Positions 17,321 to 25,980 of a stretch of 64,000 nucleotides of DNA are shown here, piece after piece. The translations under genes were made by a program, and so were the position numbers. The notes under the pieces were generated by a model, which was not told where the DNA came from, did not search any database, and saw only the letters and a list, made by a program, of their open reading frames with translations. The stretch spans positions 2,170,001-2,234,000 of the forward strand of contig NZ_CP040788.1 in the NCBI RefSeq assembly GCF_021922985.1, in the 5' to 3' direction. Every line of letters starts with the position of its first letter. Positions within the stretch are counted from its first letter, which is position 1. The DNA is from Clavibacter michiganensis subsp. tessellarius (GTDB taxonomy: Bacteria > Actinomycetota > Actinomycetes > Actinomycetales > Microbacteriaceae).

Positions 17321-19004
17321 CGGCCACGTGAGGGCCCGGCCGGTCCGCGACGGGCGCGCCCGACGGCGGCGCCCAGTGGTCGGACGCGGCGCCGACCGGC
17401 GCATCCGCCGTCGCCCGCGCCTCCGCCGCCCGCCGCCCCAGCGGCAGCCGGACCCCGAAGACCGTGCGGCCCGGCTCCGACTCCACCCACACCGCGCCGT
17501 CGTGCGCCGCGACGATCGCCTGCGCGATCGCGAGGCCGAGGCCCGTGCCGCCGGTGGAGCGGGCGCGGGATCCGTCGCCGCGCACGAAGCGCTCGAACAG
17601 CGAGGCCTGCAGCTCGGGCGGGATGCCGGGGCCGTCGTCCGTGACGCGGATGACCGCGTGCCCCTCGGATCCGGCGCCCTCCACCGCGAGCGACGCGACG
17701 ACGCGCGTGCCCGCGGGCGTGTGCGTGCGGGCGTTCGCGAGCAGGTTGACGAGCACCTGGCGGAGCCGCGCGTCGTCGCCGGGGACGCTCACGGAGTCCT
17801 CGGGCAGCTCGAGGTCCCAGTCGTGGTCGGGGCCGGCCGCGCTCGCGTCGCCGACCGTGTCGAGCAGGATGCGCGTGACGTCGACCGGATCCGACTCCAG
17901 CTCGCGCCCCTCGTCGAGGCGCGCGAGGAGGAGCAGGTCCTCGACGATCGTGGTCATGCGCACCGACTCCGACTCGATGCGCGACAGCGAGTGCGTCACG
18001 TCCTCCGGCAGCGCGTGCGGGCCGCGGCGGGTGAGCTCGGCGTAGCCGCGGATGGAGGCGAGCGGCGTGCGCAGCTCGTGGCTCGCGTCCGACACGAACC
18101 GCCGGACCTTGGCCTCGCTGGCCTGCCGCGACGACAGCGCGTCCGCGACGTGCCCGAGCAGGCCGTTCAGCGCGGCACCGACGCGGCCCACCTCGGTGCG
18201 CTCGTCGGTGTCGGATGCGGGCACGCGCGCCTCGAGCGCGACGTCGCCGCGGTCGAGCTCCAGCGCCGCGACGTGGGTCGCCGTGTCGACGACCCGGTCG
18301 AGCGGACGCAGCGCGCGGCGGACGATGGCGGTGCCGAGGAGCGCGGCGAGCGCGAGCGTGAGGGCGGCGACCACGGTGATCACGAGCACGAGCTGCTCGA
18401 CCACGTCGTCGGCGGGCTTCGTCGGCAGGCCCGTGACGATGGTCGCGCCGGAGGAGGAGGTGCCGCCCACGAGCCGGTAGCTGCCGAGCGCGCCGCCGAG
18501 GTCGACCGTGCGGGGGACGCCGTCGGTCGGCACGCTCTGCAGCTGCTGGCTCTGGCGTTCCGTGAGCTCGACCGCGCCGGCGCCCCCGGGCTCGCCCGCG
18601 GCGGCGCTGCGGTCGGCGATGTAGCCGCCCGAGACGACGCCGTCGATGATGGTCGCGCTGATCGTGCCCACCTGCTGCCCGAACGCGCCGAGCCCGCCGG
18701 GAGGCGCCCCGGGGAAGCTGCCGTAGCCGCCCGGATCCCGGTCGACGTAGCTCTCCGACCGGGCGGCCGTGGCCTGCAGCTGCTGGTCGACCTGCTGCAC
18801 GAGCGACGCCCGGAGCGCGAGGATGCTGACCGCCCCGATCAGGATGCTCGCGAGCGCCAGCAACCCCACGACGCTGAGCACGAGGCGGCGGCGGAGCGTC
18901 ATCCCACGGGCGGCGGCGACGAGCCGGGACCGCAGGGACGCGGCCCGCGCGGCGGCGGAGGCGAAGGCGGGGGCGACGCGCGACGGCTCGGCCGGCGTCG
19001 TCAC
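17316..19004 (-). CDS. Sensor histidine kinase (TrcS/TcrS-like)
   Basis: A 562-residue sensor: N-terminal membrane helix at about 45-68, an extracytoplasmic domain of about 120 residues rich in Gly/Ser, a second helix at about 200-225, a HAMP linker, dimerisation box SDASHELRTPLASIRGY with the phospho-His at about 309, and ATPase motifs VNLLANARTHTP, DDGPGIPPEL and GLGLAIAQAI. The GTG start overlaps the stop of the upstream response-regulator gene (GTGA), so the two form an operon. Actinobacterial homologues are of the TrcS/CseC group; the signal is unknown. Confidence 0.9.
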   Translation of the reverse strand: MTTPAEPSRVAPAFASAAARAASLRSRLVAAARGMTLRRRLVLSVVGLLALASILIGAVSILALRASLVQQVDQQLQATAARSESYVDRDPGGYGSFPGAPPGGLGAFGQQVGTISATIIDGVVSGGYIADRSAAAGEPGGAGAVELTERQSQQLQSVPTDGVPRTVDLGGALGSYRLVGGTSSSGATIVTGLPTKPADDVVEQLVLVITVVAALTLALAALLGTAIVRRALRPLDRVVDTATHVAALELDRGDVALEARVPASDTDERTEVGRVGAALNGLLGHVADALSSRQASEAKVRRFVSDASHELRTPLASIRGYAELTRRGPHALPEDVTHSLSRIESESVRMTTIVEDLLLLARLDEGRELESDPVDVTRILLDTVGDASAAGPDHDWDLELPEDSVSVPGDDARLRQVLVNLLANARTHTPAGTRVVASLAVEGAGSEGHAVIRVTDDGPGIPPELQASLFERFVRGDGSRARSTGGTGLGLAIAQAIVAAHDGAVWVESEPGRTVFGVRLPLGRRAAEARATADAPVGAASDHWAPPSGAPVADRPGPHVAG

Positions 19005-19774
19005 TCCGCGGCCTTGAGCATGTAGCCGCTGCCGCGCACCGTGTGGATCATCGGGTTCCGCCCGGCGTCGATCTTGCGGCGGAGGTAGGAGATGTAGATC
19101 TCGACCACGCTCGACTTGCCGCCGAAGTCGTAGCTCCAGACCCGGTCGAGGATCTGCAGCTTGCTGAGCACGCGGCGCGGGTTGCGCATCAGGTAGCGCA
19201 GCAGCTCGAACTCGGTGGCGGTGAGCTCGATGGGGTCGCCGGCGCGGGCGACCTCGTGGCTGTCCTCGTCGAGCGTGAGGTCGCCGACGCGGATCACGGG
19301 GTCGACGCTGTCGCTGACCACGAGGGTCGAGCGGCGGATGAGGCCGCGCAGCCGGGCCACGACCTCCTCGAGGCTGAACGGCTTGGTGACGTAGTCGTCG
19401 CCGCCCGCGGTGAGGCCGGCGAGCCGGTCGTCGAGGGAGTCCTTCGCCGTGAGGAAGAGCACGGGGATGTCCTCGGCGTCGGCCCGCAGGCGCGACAGCA
19501 CCTGGAGGCCGTCGAGGTCCGGCAGCATGATGTCGAGCACCACGGCGTCGGGCTTGAACTCGCGCGCGGCGGCGAGCGCCTGGTGCCCGTTCTCGGCCGT
19601 GCGGATCTGCCAGCCCTCGTAGCGGAGCGCCATCTGGAGCAGGTCGGTGAGGGACGCCTCGTCGTCGACGACGAGCACCCGGATGGGCGACCCGTCCGCA
19701 CGGGTGAGGCGGGGCTGCGGGGCGGCGGCGGGCTGGAAGCCGGAGGGCGTTGCGGTGGTCACGGGATCCATCAT
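19001..19774 (-). CDS. OmpR-family response regulator (TrcR-like)
   Basis: 257 residues from ATG 19774 (aggaa upstream). The receiver domain begins near VLVVDDEASLTDLL, with the phospho-acceptor in VVLDIMLPD at about Asp 81 and Lys in TKPFS. The winged-helix domain contains LTATEFELLRYLMRNPRRVLS and YISYLRRKIDAG. It is partner of the overlapping kinase. The N-terminal extension of about 45 residues before the receiver domain is Pro/Ala-rich and common in this subgroup. Confidence 0.92.
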   Translation of the reverse strand: MMDPVTTATPSGFQPAAAPQPRLTRADGSPIRVLVVDDEASLTDLLQMALRYEGWQIRTAENGHQALAAAREFKPDAVVLDIMLPDLDGLQVLSRLRADAEDIPVLFLTAKDSLDDRLAGLTAGGDDYVTKPFSLEEVVARLRGLIRRSTLVVSDSVDPVIRVGDLTLDEDSHEVARAGDPIELTATEFELLRYLMRNPRRVLSKLQILDRVWSYDFGGKSSVVEIYISYLRRKIDAGRNPMIHTVRGSGYMLKAAE

Positions 19775-19843
19775 GCGGATGTTCCTATGAACGGGCCATG
19801 AGGCGGCCATGCGCGGCATTCGACGGCGGATCGGAGCACCGCG

Positions 19844-20617
19844 TCAGAAGGGCAGCGGGCCGCCGCTCCGCACGCCCTCGCCGACGAGCGCGGCCACGAC
19901 GAGCCCGAGCAGGATCCCGCCGCTGACCCACGGGAGCACGTCGACGTCGATGGGAGCGGTGTCCGGGTATCGCCTGCGCCGGGCCCGCTCGTCCGTGCGC
20001 ATCGTGTAGGCGCGCGCGAGGCAGACGAACGCCGTCGTCGCGAGCGTGGCGGTGCCCGTCCAGCGGGCGAGCGCCGTGACCGGCTGACCGCACAGCGCGG
20101 CCACCCACACGAGCAGGGAGCCCAGGGCGAAGACGACCCCGATGATCCACCACGCGAGGTCTGCCGCGACATCCGCCACCTCGTAGGCGAAGGAGGACGG
20201 GGTGCTCGCGTAGCGCGCCGCCTTCCGCTCGCGCTTGGTCATGCGCGCCGGATCGGCGAACTCCGCGCGGTGCCGCTCGATCGCGGGCATCAGCGCCGCC
20301 ACCTCCGCGTGCAGATCTGCATCCGTGGGCAGCGCCAGGAACCCGGGGATCTCGTGGTCGGCGATCCCGGAGTGCGCGATCATCCGGGCCAGCCGGTCGC
20401 GCTCGACCTCCGTCGTCCAGCCCGGCGACGCGATGCCCCAGCGGCCGGCCTGGTCGGGCGCGATGAGCTCGCGGTACAGCTCGGCGAGGGCGAGCCGGGC
20501 GTCGCCGTCGCGGGGTTCCTCGCGCAGGTGCTCCTTGAGGAGGGCGAGCGCCGCGGCCCGGTCATGCTCGTCCCAGAGGAGGCGGGCGCGGGTCGGGGCA
20601 TCGGGATCGTCGGGCAC
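19844..20617 (-). CDS. DUF6584-like membrane protein
   Basis: 257 residues from a GTG start. The N-terminal 90 residues are helical and repeat-like (ALALLKEHLREEPRDGDARL, QAGRWGIA), resembling DUF6584 proteins, a tentative match from memory. The C-terminal half has three predicted membrane helices at about 150-175, 180-200 and 230-250. Function unknown. The start is uncertain: an upstream in-frame codon would extend it to 20674. Confidence 0.55.
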   Translation of the reverse strand: MPDDPDAPTRARLLWDEHDRAAALALLKEHLREEPRDGDARLALAELYRELIAPDQAGRWGIASPGWTTEVERDRLARMIAHSGIADHEIPGFLALPTDADLHAEVAALMPAIERHRAEFADPARMTKRERKAARYASTPSSFAYEVADVAADLAWWIIGVVFALGSLLVWVAALCGQPVTALARWTGTATLATTAFVCLARAYTMRTDERARRRRYPDTAPIDVDVLPWVSGGILLGLVVAALVGEGVRSGGPLPF

Positions 20618-20693
20618 CGGCCGATGCTGCCAGGCCGGCGCGCGCAGCGAGCGGGCAGCGCACGGGCAGCGCACCTGCGCCCGCGGACGACGA

Positions 20694-20722
20694 CGGGCCC
20701 GGCGCGTGGTGCGCCGGGCCCG
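20694..20722. terminator. 12-bp perfect hairpin downstream of terC
   Basis: CGGGCCCGGCGC pairs with GCGCCGGGCCCG across a GTGGT loop, 23 bases past the terC stop on the minus strand. Confidence 0.75.
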
Positions 20723-20744
20723 GGTCGTGCGGAGGTGCGGGGAG

Positions 20745-21773
20745 CTAGCGCCCCTCGTCCGTCGCGCGCGTGACGGGCTCGCCGTCGACGCTCGCGCGGT
20801 CCTCCTTCTGCTTGTCGCCGCGGGTCTTCGCGAGGCTCGCGACGGTGGCGACCGTGATGGTCGCGCCGATGAAAAGCAGCGAGAACCAGATCGGGATCTC
20901 GGGCGCCCAGAGCATCGGCTCGCCGCCGTTGATGAAGGGCAGCTCGTTGACGTGCATCGCGTGCAGCACGAGCTTCGCGCCGATGAACGCGAGGATCACC
21001 GCGAGGCCCTGCGACAGGTACACGAGGCGCTCGAGCAGGCCGCCGATGAGGAAGTAGAGCTGGCGGAGCCCCATCAGCGCGAAGGCGTTCGCGGTGAACA
21101 CGATGTACGCCTCGTTCGTCAGGCCGTAGATGGCGGGGATCGAGTCGAGCGCGAACACCAGGTCGACGAAGCCGATCGCGATGACGCAGAGAAGGAGCGG
21201 CGTCACGAAGCGCTTGCCGTCGATCTTCGTGGTGAAGCGGTCGCCGACGAAGTCGTCGTGCACGGGGAGGATCCGGCGGGCGATGCGCACGAACATGTTG
21301 TCCGCCGCGTTGCCGCCGTGGTCGCCCTTGATCTGCTGGTACGCGAGCACGAACAGCAGCGCGCCGAAGATGTAGAAGACCCAGGAGAAGTTCTCGATGA
21401 GGGCGGCGCCGAGGGCGATGAAGCCGGCGCGCATGATCAGCGCGATGACGATGCCGATCATCAGCACCTTCTGCTGGTACTTCCGGGGCACGGCGAACCC
21501 GGTCATGATCAGGAGGAAGACGAACAGGTTGTCGATCGACAGGGCCTTCTCGGTGAGGTAGCCGGCGAAGTACTCGCCGCCGTAGCCCCAGTCGCTGGTG
21601 AACCCGATGCCGACGCCGAACGCCAGCGCGAGGCCGATGTAGAAGGCCGACCAGCGGGCGGACTCGCCGATGGTGGGCTCGTGCGGCTTCCGCACGTGGG
21701 TGAAGAACTCGTAGACGAAGAACGCGATGGTGACCGCGATCGTGATGAGCCAGGTGGTCGTGGTGATGTTCAC
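20745..21773 (-). CDS. TerC-family integral membrane protein
   Basis: A 342-residue protein with seven to nine predicted helices. The TerC signature EKALSIDNLFVFLLIM, the conserved FALDSIPAIYGLT, and a long loop with DFVGDRFTTKIDGKR are present. Family members take part in metal (Mn2+) efflux or tellurite resistance. GTG 21773 has ggag upstream; the longer upstream frame lacks a ribosome site. It carries its own terminator, so it is probably monocistronic. Confidence 0.88.
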   Translation of the reverse strand: MNITTTTWLITIAVTIAFFVYEFFTHVRKPHEPTIGESARWSAFYIGLALAFGVGIGFTSDWGYGGEYFAGYLTEKALSIDNLFVFLLIMTGFAVPRKYQQKVLMIGIVIALIMRAGFIALGAALIENFSWVFYIFGALLFVLAYQQIKGDHGGNAADNMFVRIARRILPVHDDFVGDRFTTKIDGKRFVTPLLLCVIAIGFVDLVFALDSIPAIYGLTNEAYIVFTANAFALMGLRQLYFLIGGLLERLVYLSQGLAVILAFIGAKLVLHAMHVNELPFINGGEPMLWAPEIPIWFSLLFIGATITVATVASLAKTRGDKQKEDRASVDGEPVTRATDEGR

Positions 21774-21924
21774 GGGGGTCTCCGGAGTGAGGCCGACGGG
21801 ATATCGGGACGAGAGGTGGCGTGCGGACCCGCCCATCGTCCCATGCGGGGTCTCCGCATCCGGGGAAAAGCAGCTGGGTCGACGCTGCGTGGCTGGCCCG
21901 TGCGTCCGGGCTGATCCCCCCGGA

Positions 21925-22863
21925 TCAGGTGAGGCTGGGCGCCTGGAACGGGTAGGCGACGTACGCGAACCGCCGGGAGTCCGGTGCCCAGCTGGTGACG
22001 TTGATGGTGCCCTGGCCGCCGGGGAAGGACGCGAGGTCGCGCGTGCGGTGGCTCTGCCGGTCGATGACGCGGAGGATCACGTCGCGGTCGGCGGGGTGGC
22101 CGAGCGTGCCGGGCGGGAAGGAGAGGTAGACGATGTGCTCGCCGTCCGGCGACGGGTGCGGGAACCAGTTGACGCGCTCGTCGGAGGTGAACTGGTGCGT
22201 GTCGGTGCCGTCGATGCGCATCGTGAACAGCTGCGCGTGGCCCGGCAGGTCGGATCCGCGCTCCGAGTTGTAGTACAGCCAGCCGCCGTCGGGCGAGAAC
22301 TCGGCGCCGTCGTCGGGGAAGCCGTCGTCGGTGAGCTGCGTGGTGGGGCCGCCGTCGACGGGCACGAGGTGGATGTTCGTGGTCCACTCGCCGCGCGCGT
22401 CGAGCTGGCCGCCGATGACGCTGAGCGTCGTGCCGTCGGGCGAGACGCCGTGCAGGTAGTTCTTGAAGCCGAGCGCCGGATCCCGGTCCGCCGTGATCCG
22501 CCGCCCCGGCCCGCCCGCGCCGTCGTTCCAGAGCACGCTGTAGAGGTGTCCATCGCGGCCGGAGACGTACACGTGCGCGCCGTCGGGCGACATGACGTGG
22601 TCGTTGTTGATGGGCGGGACGCCGCCGAGGTCGACGGCCTGGAAGTCGACCGCGGGCTCGGGCAGGTCCGGATCCGGCTCCTCCGCCTCGGGCGCGCGCA
22701 GCCGCCAGAGGCCGCCCTCCGCGTTCACGACGAGCCAGCGGCCGTCGGGCGTCCAGTTCGGCGCCTCGATGTGCAGCACGGCCGACTCGGCGACCATGCG
22801 CTCGGCGCCCGTCTCCACGTCGACGACGAGGAGACGGGCCAGCTGGCCGTCGCGCAGGGTCAC
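21925..22863 (-). CDS. TolB-like beta-propeller (PD40) protein
   Basis: 312 residues with repeated PD40 units, recognisable by the recurring SPDG motif: WTPDGRWL, MSPDGAHVYVSG, VSPDGTTLS, FSPDGGWLYYNSERGSD, PSPDGEHIVYLSFP, WAPDSRRFAYV. This gives a six-bladed propeller. No signal peptide is present, so it is probably cytoplasmic. Its GTG overlaps the stop of the sugar isomerase gene (GTGA), implying joint function in carbohydrate metabolism; PD40 proteins related to oligogalacturonide lyases are one possibility, not provable here. Confidence 0.72.
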   Translation of the reverse strand: MTLRDGQLARLLVVDVETGAERMVAESAVLHIEAPNWTPDGRWLVVNAEGGLWRLRAPEAEEPDPDLPEPAVDFQAVDLGGVPPINNDHVMSPDGAHVYVSGRDGHLYSVLWNDGAGGPGRRITADRDPALGFKNYLHGVSPDGTTLSVIGGQLDARGEWTTNIHLVPVDGGPTTQLTDDGFPDDGAEFSPDGGWLYYNSERGSDLPGHAQLFTMRIDGTDTHQFTSDERVNWFPHPSPDGEHIVYLSFPPGTLGHPADRDVILRVIDRQSHRTRDLASFPGGQGTINVTSWAPDSRRFAYVAYPFQAPSLT

Positions 22864-23921
22864 GCGGCCGATCCGGTGGAGCCCGTGGAGCCCGCCGCGG
22901 GCGCGTCGTCCCGGTTGTTCGCGAACGCCGAGTCGAAGAGGCTGTCCGGCGTCGGCCAGAGGAGGGAGCGCACCTGGGCGAGGGCGTCGGGGGCTCCGTG
23001 CAGGCGGTCCATCCCCGCATCCTCCCACTCGACGGAGACGGGGCCGTCGTAGCCGATGCTGCGGAGCGCGCGGAAGGCGCGCTCGAACGGGACGTCGCCG
23101 TGGCCGACCGAGACGAAGTCCCAGCCGCGGCGCGGGTTGCCCCACGGGAGGTGCGAGCCGAGGCGGCCGCCGCGGCCGTCGGAGGTCACCCGCGTGTCCT
23201 TGGCGTGCACGTGGTAGATCCGGTCGGCGAAGTCGAGGAGGAAGCCGACGGGGTCGATGCCCTGCCACATCATGTGGCTCGGGTCCCAGTTGAGGCCGAA
23301 GCCGGGGCGGTGGCCGATCGCCTCGAGCGTGCGGCGGGTGGTCCAGTAGTCGTAGGCGATCTCGCTCGGGTGCACCTCGAGCGCGTACCGCACGCCCGCG
23401 TCGTCGAACACGTCGATGATCGGGTTCCAGCGGTCGGCGAAGTCCTGGTACCCGGCGTCGATGACCGACTCCGGCACGGGCGGGAACATCGCGACGTACG
23501 GCCAGATGCGGGATCCGGTGAAGCCCGTCACGCGCGTGACCCCGAGGCCGGCGGCCGCCTTCGCCGTGAGCTTCAGCTCCTCGGCCGCGCGCTGGCGGAC
23601 GCCCTCCGCCTGGCCGTCGCCCCACACCTTGGAGCGGAGGATGGCCTGGTGCCGGAAGTCGATGGGGTCGTCGCACACGGCCTGGCCGGTGAGGTGCTGC
23701 GAGAGCGCGTGCACCTGGAGGCCGTGCCGCTCGAGGATCTCGAGGCGGCCTCGGAGGTACGCCGGGTCCTCGGCCGCGCGCCACACGTCGAGGTGCTCGG
23801 CGGAGCACGCGATCTCGAGGGCGTCGAACCCCCAGCCGCTCGCGAGCCGGGCCACCTCCTCCAGGGGCAGGTCGGCCCACTGGCCGGTGAACAGGGCTAC
23901 GGGGGTGGTGCTCTCGGGCAT
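22860..23921 (-). CDS. Sugar phosphate isomerase/epimerase (TIM barrel)
   Basis: A 353-residue xylose-isomerase-like TIM barrel (AP endonuclease 2 superfamily). Metal-site motifs are visible: YALEVHPSEIAYDYWTT, GLNWDPSHMMWQG, YHVHAKDT and VSVEWEDAGMD. The ATG at 23921 is preceded by gagagggaacc. The last 20 residues are a low-complexity Gly/Ser/Thr tail. It forms a two-gene overlapping unit with the TolB-like gene. No transporter or regulator is adjacent, so the sugar is unknown. Confidence 0.85.
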   Translation of the reverse strand: MPESTTPVALFTGQWADLPLEEVARLASGWGFDALEIACSAEHLDVWRAAEDPAYLRGRLEILERHGLQVHALSQHLTGQAVCDDPIDFRHQAILRSKVWGDGQAEGVRQRAAEELKLTAKAAAGLGVTRVTGFTGSRIWPYVAMFPPVPESVIDAGYQDFADRWNPIIDVFDDAGVRYALEVHPSEIAYDYWTTRRTLEAIGHRPGFGLNWDPSHMMWQGIDPVGFLLDFADRIYHVHAKDTRVTSDGRGGRLGSHLPWGNPRRGWDFVSVGHGDVPFERAFRALRSIGYDGPVSVEWEDAGMDRLHGAPDALAQVRSLLWPTPDSLFDSAFANNRDDAPAAGSTGSTGSAA

Positions 23922-24025
23922 GGTTCCCTCTCGTCGACGGTGACGGTGCGGTGCGGTGGCGCGGCCCGGTGACGGCGCGCGGGATCCACGCTACACACCG
24001 GGCCGCGCCCGCTCCCGGGTGGCCG

Positions 24026-24913
24026 TCAGCGAAAGTTCGCCGACTGGGTGCGCTGGTAGCCGGCGAGCGTGACGCCGCCGAGCAGCACGGCCCAGGCCGC
24101 GAGGATCACCAGAGGCGGGCCGACCACCGCGAGGTCCTGCCGGGCGACCGCGCTCGTGAGCGTGCTCCACGCGCCGGTGGGCAGCAGCACCGTGAGCGGG
24201 TCCCAGGGCGTGCCGCTCGTGTCGCCGCCCGTGAACAGGCCGCCCGCGAACGAGAGCGGCAGGTAGACGAGGTTCGCGAGGCCGAGCGCGCCGCGGGCGG
24301 GGAACCAGTAGCCCATCGCCAGGCCGAGCAGCGCCATCGGGACGGCGCCGGCCAGCACGGCGAGCGCGACGGCGGCGAGCGTGGCCGGATCGCCGCGCAC
24401 GCCGCCGGCGAGGACGCCGACCGCGATCACCGGGATCACGAAGACGACGCCGAAGACGCACGCGACCGTGAGCTTGGCGGCCAGGCGGATCCACGCTGGC
24501 ACGGGCGCCGTGAACAGCCACCGCTCCCACGGCGACTCCCGGGCCGACGCGACGCCGACGCCGAACTGGAACGTCACCGTGCCGAGGACGGAGAAGAGCA
24601 CGTAGCCGAGGAGCACGCTGAGCCGTGCGCTCGGCGGGCCGCCCTGCGGGAGCCCGACGACGACGTAGATGAGGACGGGGTAGGCGAGCAGCGGCAGCAC
24701 GAAGGCCGGCATGCGGGCGTTCTGCGCCAGCTCGCTGACGACGTGGGCGCGGTAGATCGCGGCCCGGCGTCGGGCCGTGGGGCGGGGCGGGAGCGGGGCG
24801 GGGGTCGGCGCGGGGCCCTGCCGGGATGGGCCGGACGCGACGGACGCGCCTGGTGCGCTTGGTGCGCCTGGCGTGCCGACCGTCGGGGCGGCGTGCGGAT
24901 CGGTGCCGGTCAT
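24026..24913 (-). CDS. ABC transporter permease of the azole-peptide cluster
   Basis: A 295-residue ABC-2 type (DrrB-like) permease with about six helices, starting near LPLLAYPVLIYVVVGL after a Pro/Ala-rich cytoplasmic N terminus of about 55 residues. Its ATG overlaps the stop of the ATPase gene (ATGA). As the last gene of the TOMM operon it most likely exports the mature peptide and may give self-protection. No separate immunity gene is seen. Confidence 0.85.
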   Translation of the reverse strand: MTGTDPHAAPTVGTPGAPSAPGASVASGPSRQGPAPTPAPLPPRPTARRRAAIYRAHVVSELAQNARMPAFVLPLLAYPVLIYVVVGLPQGGPPSARLSVLLGYVLFSVLGTVTFQFGVGVASARESPWERWLFTAPVPAWIRLAAKLTVACVFGVVFVIPVIAVGVLAGGVRGDPATLAAVALAVLAGAVPMALLGLAMGYWFPARGALGLANLVYLPLSFAGGLFTGGDTSGTPWDPLTVLLPTGAWSTLTSAVARQDLAVVGPPLVILAAWAVLLGGVTLAGYQRTQSANFR

Positions 24914-25980
24914 GCGCGGGGCTCCTCGTGTGCGGTGCGGCGGGCGGGGTCGGCGCGGGGCGCAGGCGGGGCGGCGGATCCGTGATCCGGGACCGGGCTC
25001 CCCGGGGCGCTGGCGTCCGAGGCGTCGCCGCCCGGCGCCCCGCCACTCGGCGACCCGCCGCCCGGCCCTCCGCCGCCCGGCCCTCCGCCCTCGAGCACGC
25101 GCGCGAAGATCTCGCCGAGGCCCGGCTCCGTCACGGTGAGCTCCGGATCCTCGATCACGGCGAGGACGAGTCCCGCGACCGCGTCGGAGCGGTCGGTGTC
25201 GATGCTCCAGCGCACCCGCTCGCCGGGGAGCGGCTCGGCGACCTGCTCGGGCCGGGCGCCGCAGGGCACGAACGCGCGCGCCTCGTGCGGCGTCGCCCGG
25301 AAGCCGACGCGGCGCACCCCCGCGAGACCGCGGAAGTCGGACGCCGTCCAGTGGCCGAGGACGCGTCCGTGGTCGAGGCACACGACGGTGTCGGCGAGCG
25401 CGGCGACCTCCTCCATGTCGTGCGAGGCGAGGAGCACGGTGCGGCCGGAGTCGCGCACCGCCGTGATGGCGTCGCGCACGGCCGCCCGCCCCGGGATGTC
25501 GAGCGCGGCCGAGGGCTCGTCGAGCACCACGACGGGCGTGCCCGCGCCCACCACGCAGGCGAGCGCGACCCGACGCCGCTCGCCGCCGCTCAGCCCGCCG
25601 GTCTGGCGCGCGGCGAGCCGGTCGAGGTCGAAGCGGTCGATCGCCGCGGCCGGCGTCAGCGCGCCCGCGTGCGGCACGAGCGCCAGGGCGAGCACCTCGC
25701 GCACCGTGAGGTACTCGGGGAACGCGAGCGCCTGCGGCATCACCGCGACGAGCGAGGCCGTCGGGCCGCCGCGACGCACGTCGTGGCCGAGCACGCGGGC
25801 CCGGCCCGCATCCGGCCGGCGCGTCGCCGTGAGCACGTCGATGGCCGTGGTCTTGCCGGATCCGTTCGGCCCGAGCAGCGCGTGCACGAGCCCCGGTGCG
25901 AGCGCGAAGGACGCCGCATCGAGGGCGCGCGTGCGGCCGAAGGCGCGGGTGATCCCGTCGAGCTCCACCGCGTCAGTCAT
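24910..25980 (-). CDS. ABC transporter ATP-binding protein of the azole-peptide cluster
   Basis: 356 residues. Walker A GPNGSGKTT at about 37-45, signature LSGGERRRVALA, Walker B VVVLDEPSAALD and switch His SHDMEE are all present. A C-terminal extension of about 100 residues ends in a Gly/Pro/Ser low-complexity tail. It overlaps sagB by eight bases and the permease by four. DrrA-like exporters of this kind accompany many peptide natural-product clusters. Confidence 0.9.
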   Translation of the reverse strand: MTDAVELDGITRAFGRTRALDAASFALAPGLVHALLGPNGSGKTTAIDVLTATRRPDAGRARVLGHDVRRGGPTASLVAVMPQALAFPEYLTVREVLALALVPHAGALTPAAAIDRFDLDRLAARQTGGLSGGERRRVALACVVGAGTPVVVLDEPSAALDIPGRAAVRDAITAVRDSGRTVLLASHDMEEVAALADTVVCLDHGRVLGHWTASDFRGLAGVRRVGFRATPHEARAFVPCGARPEQVAEPLPGERVRWSIDTDRSDAVAGLVLAVIEDPELTVTEPGLGEIFARVLEGGGPGGGGPGGGSPSGGAPGGDASDASAPGSPVPDHGSAAPPAPRADPARRTAHEEPRA

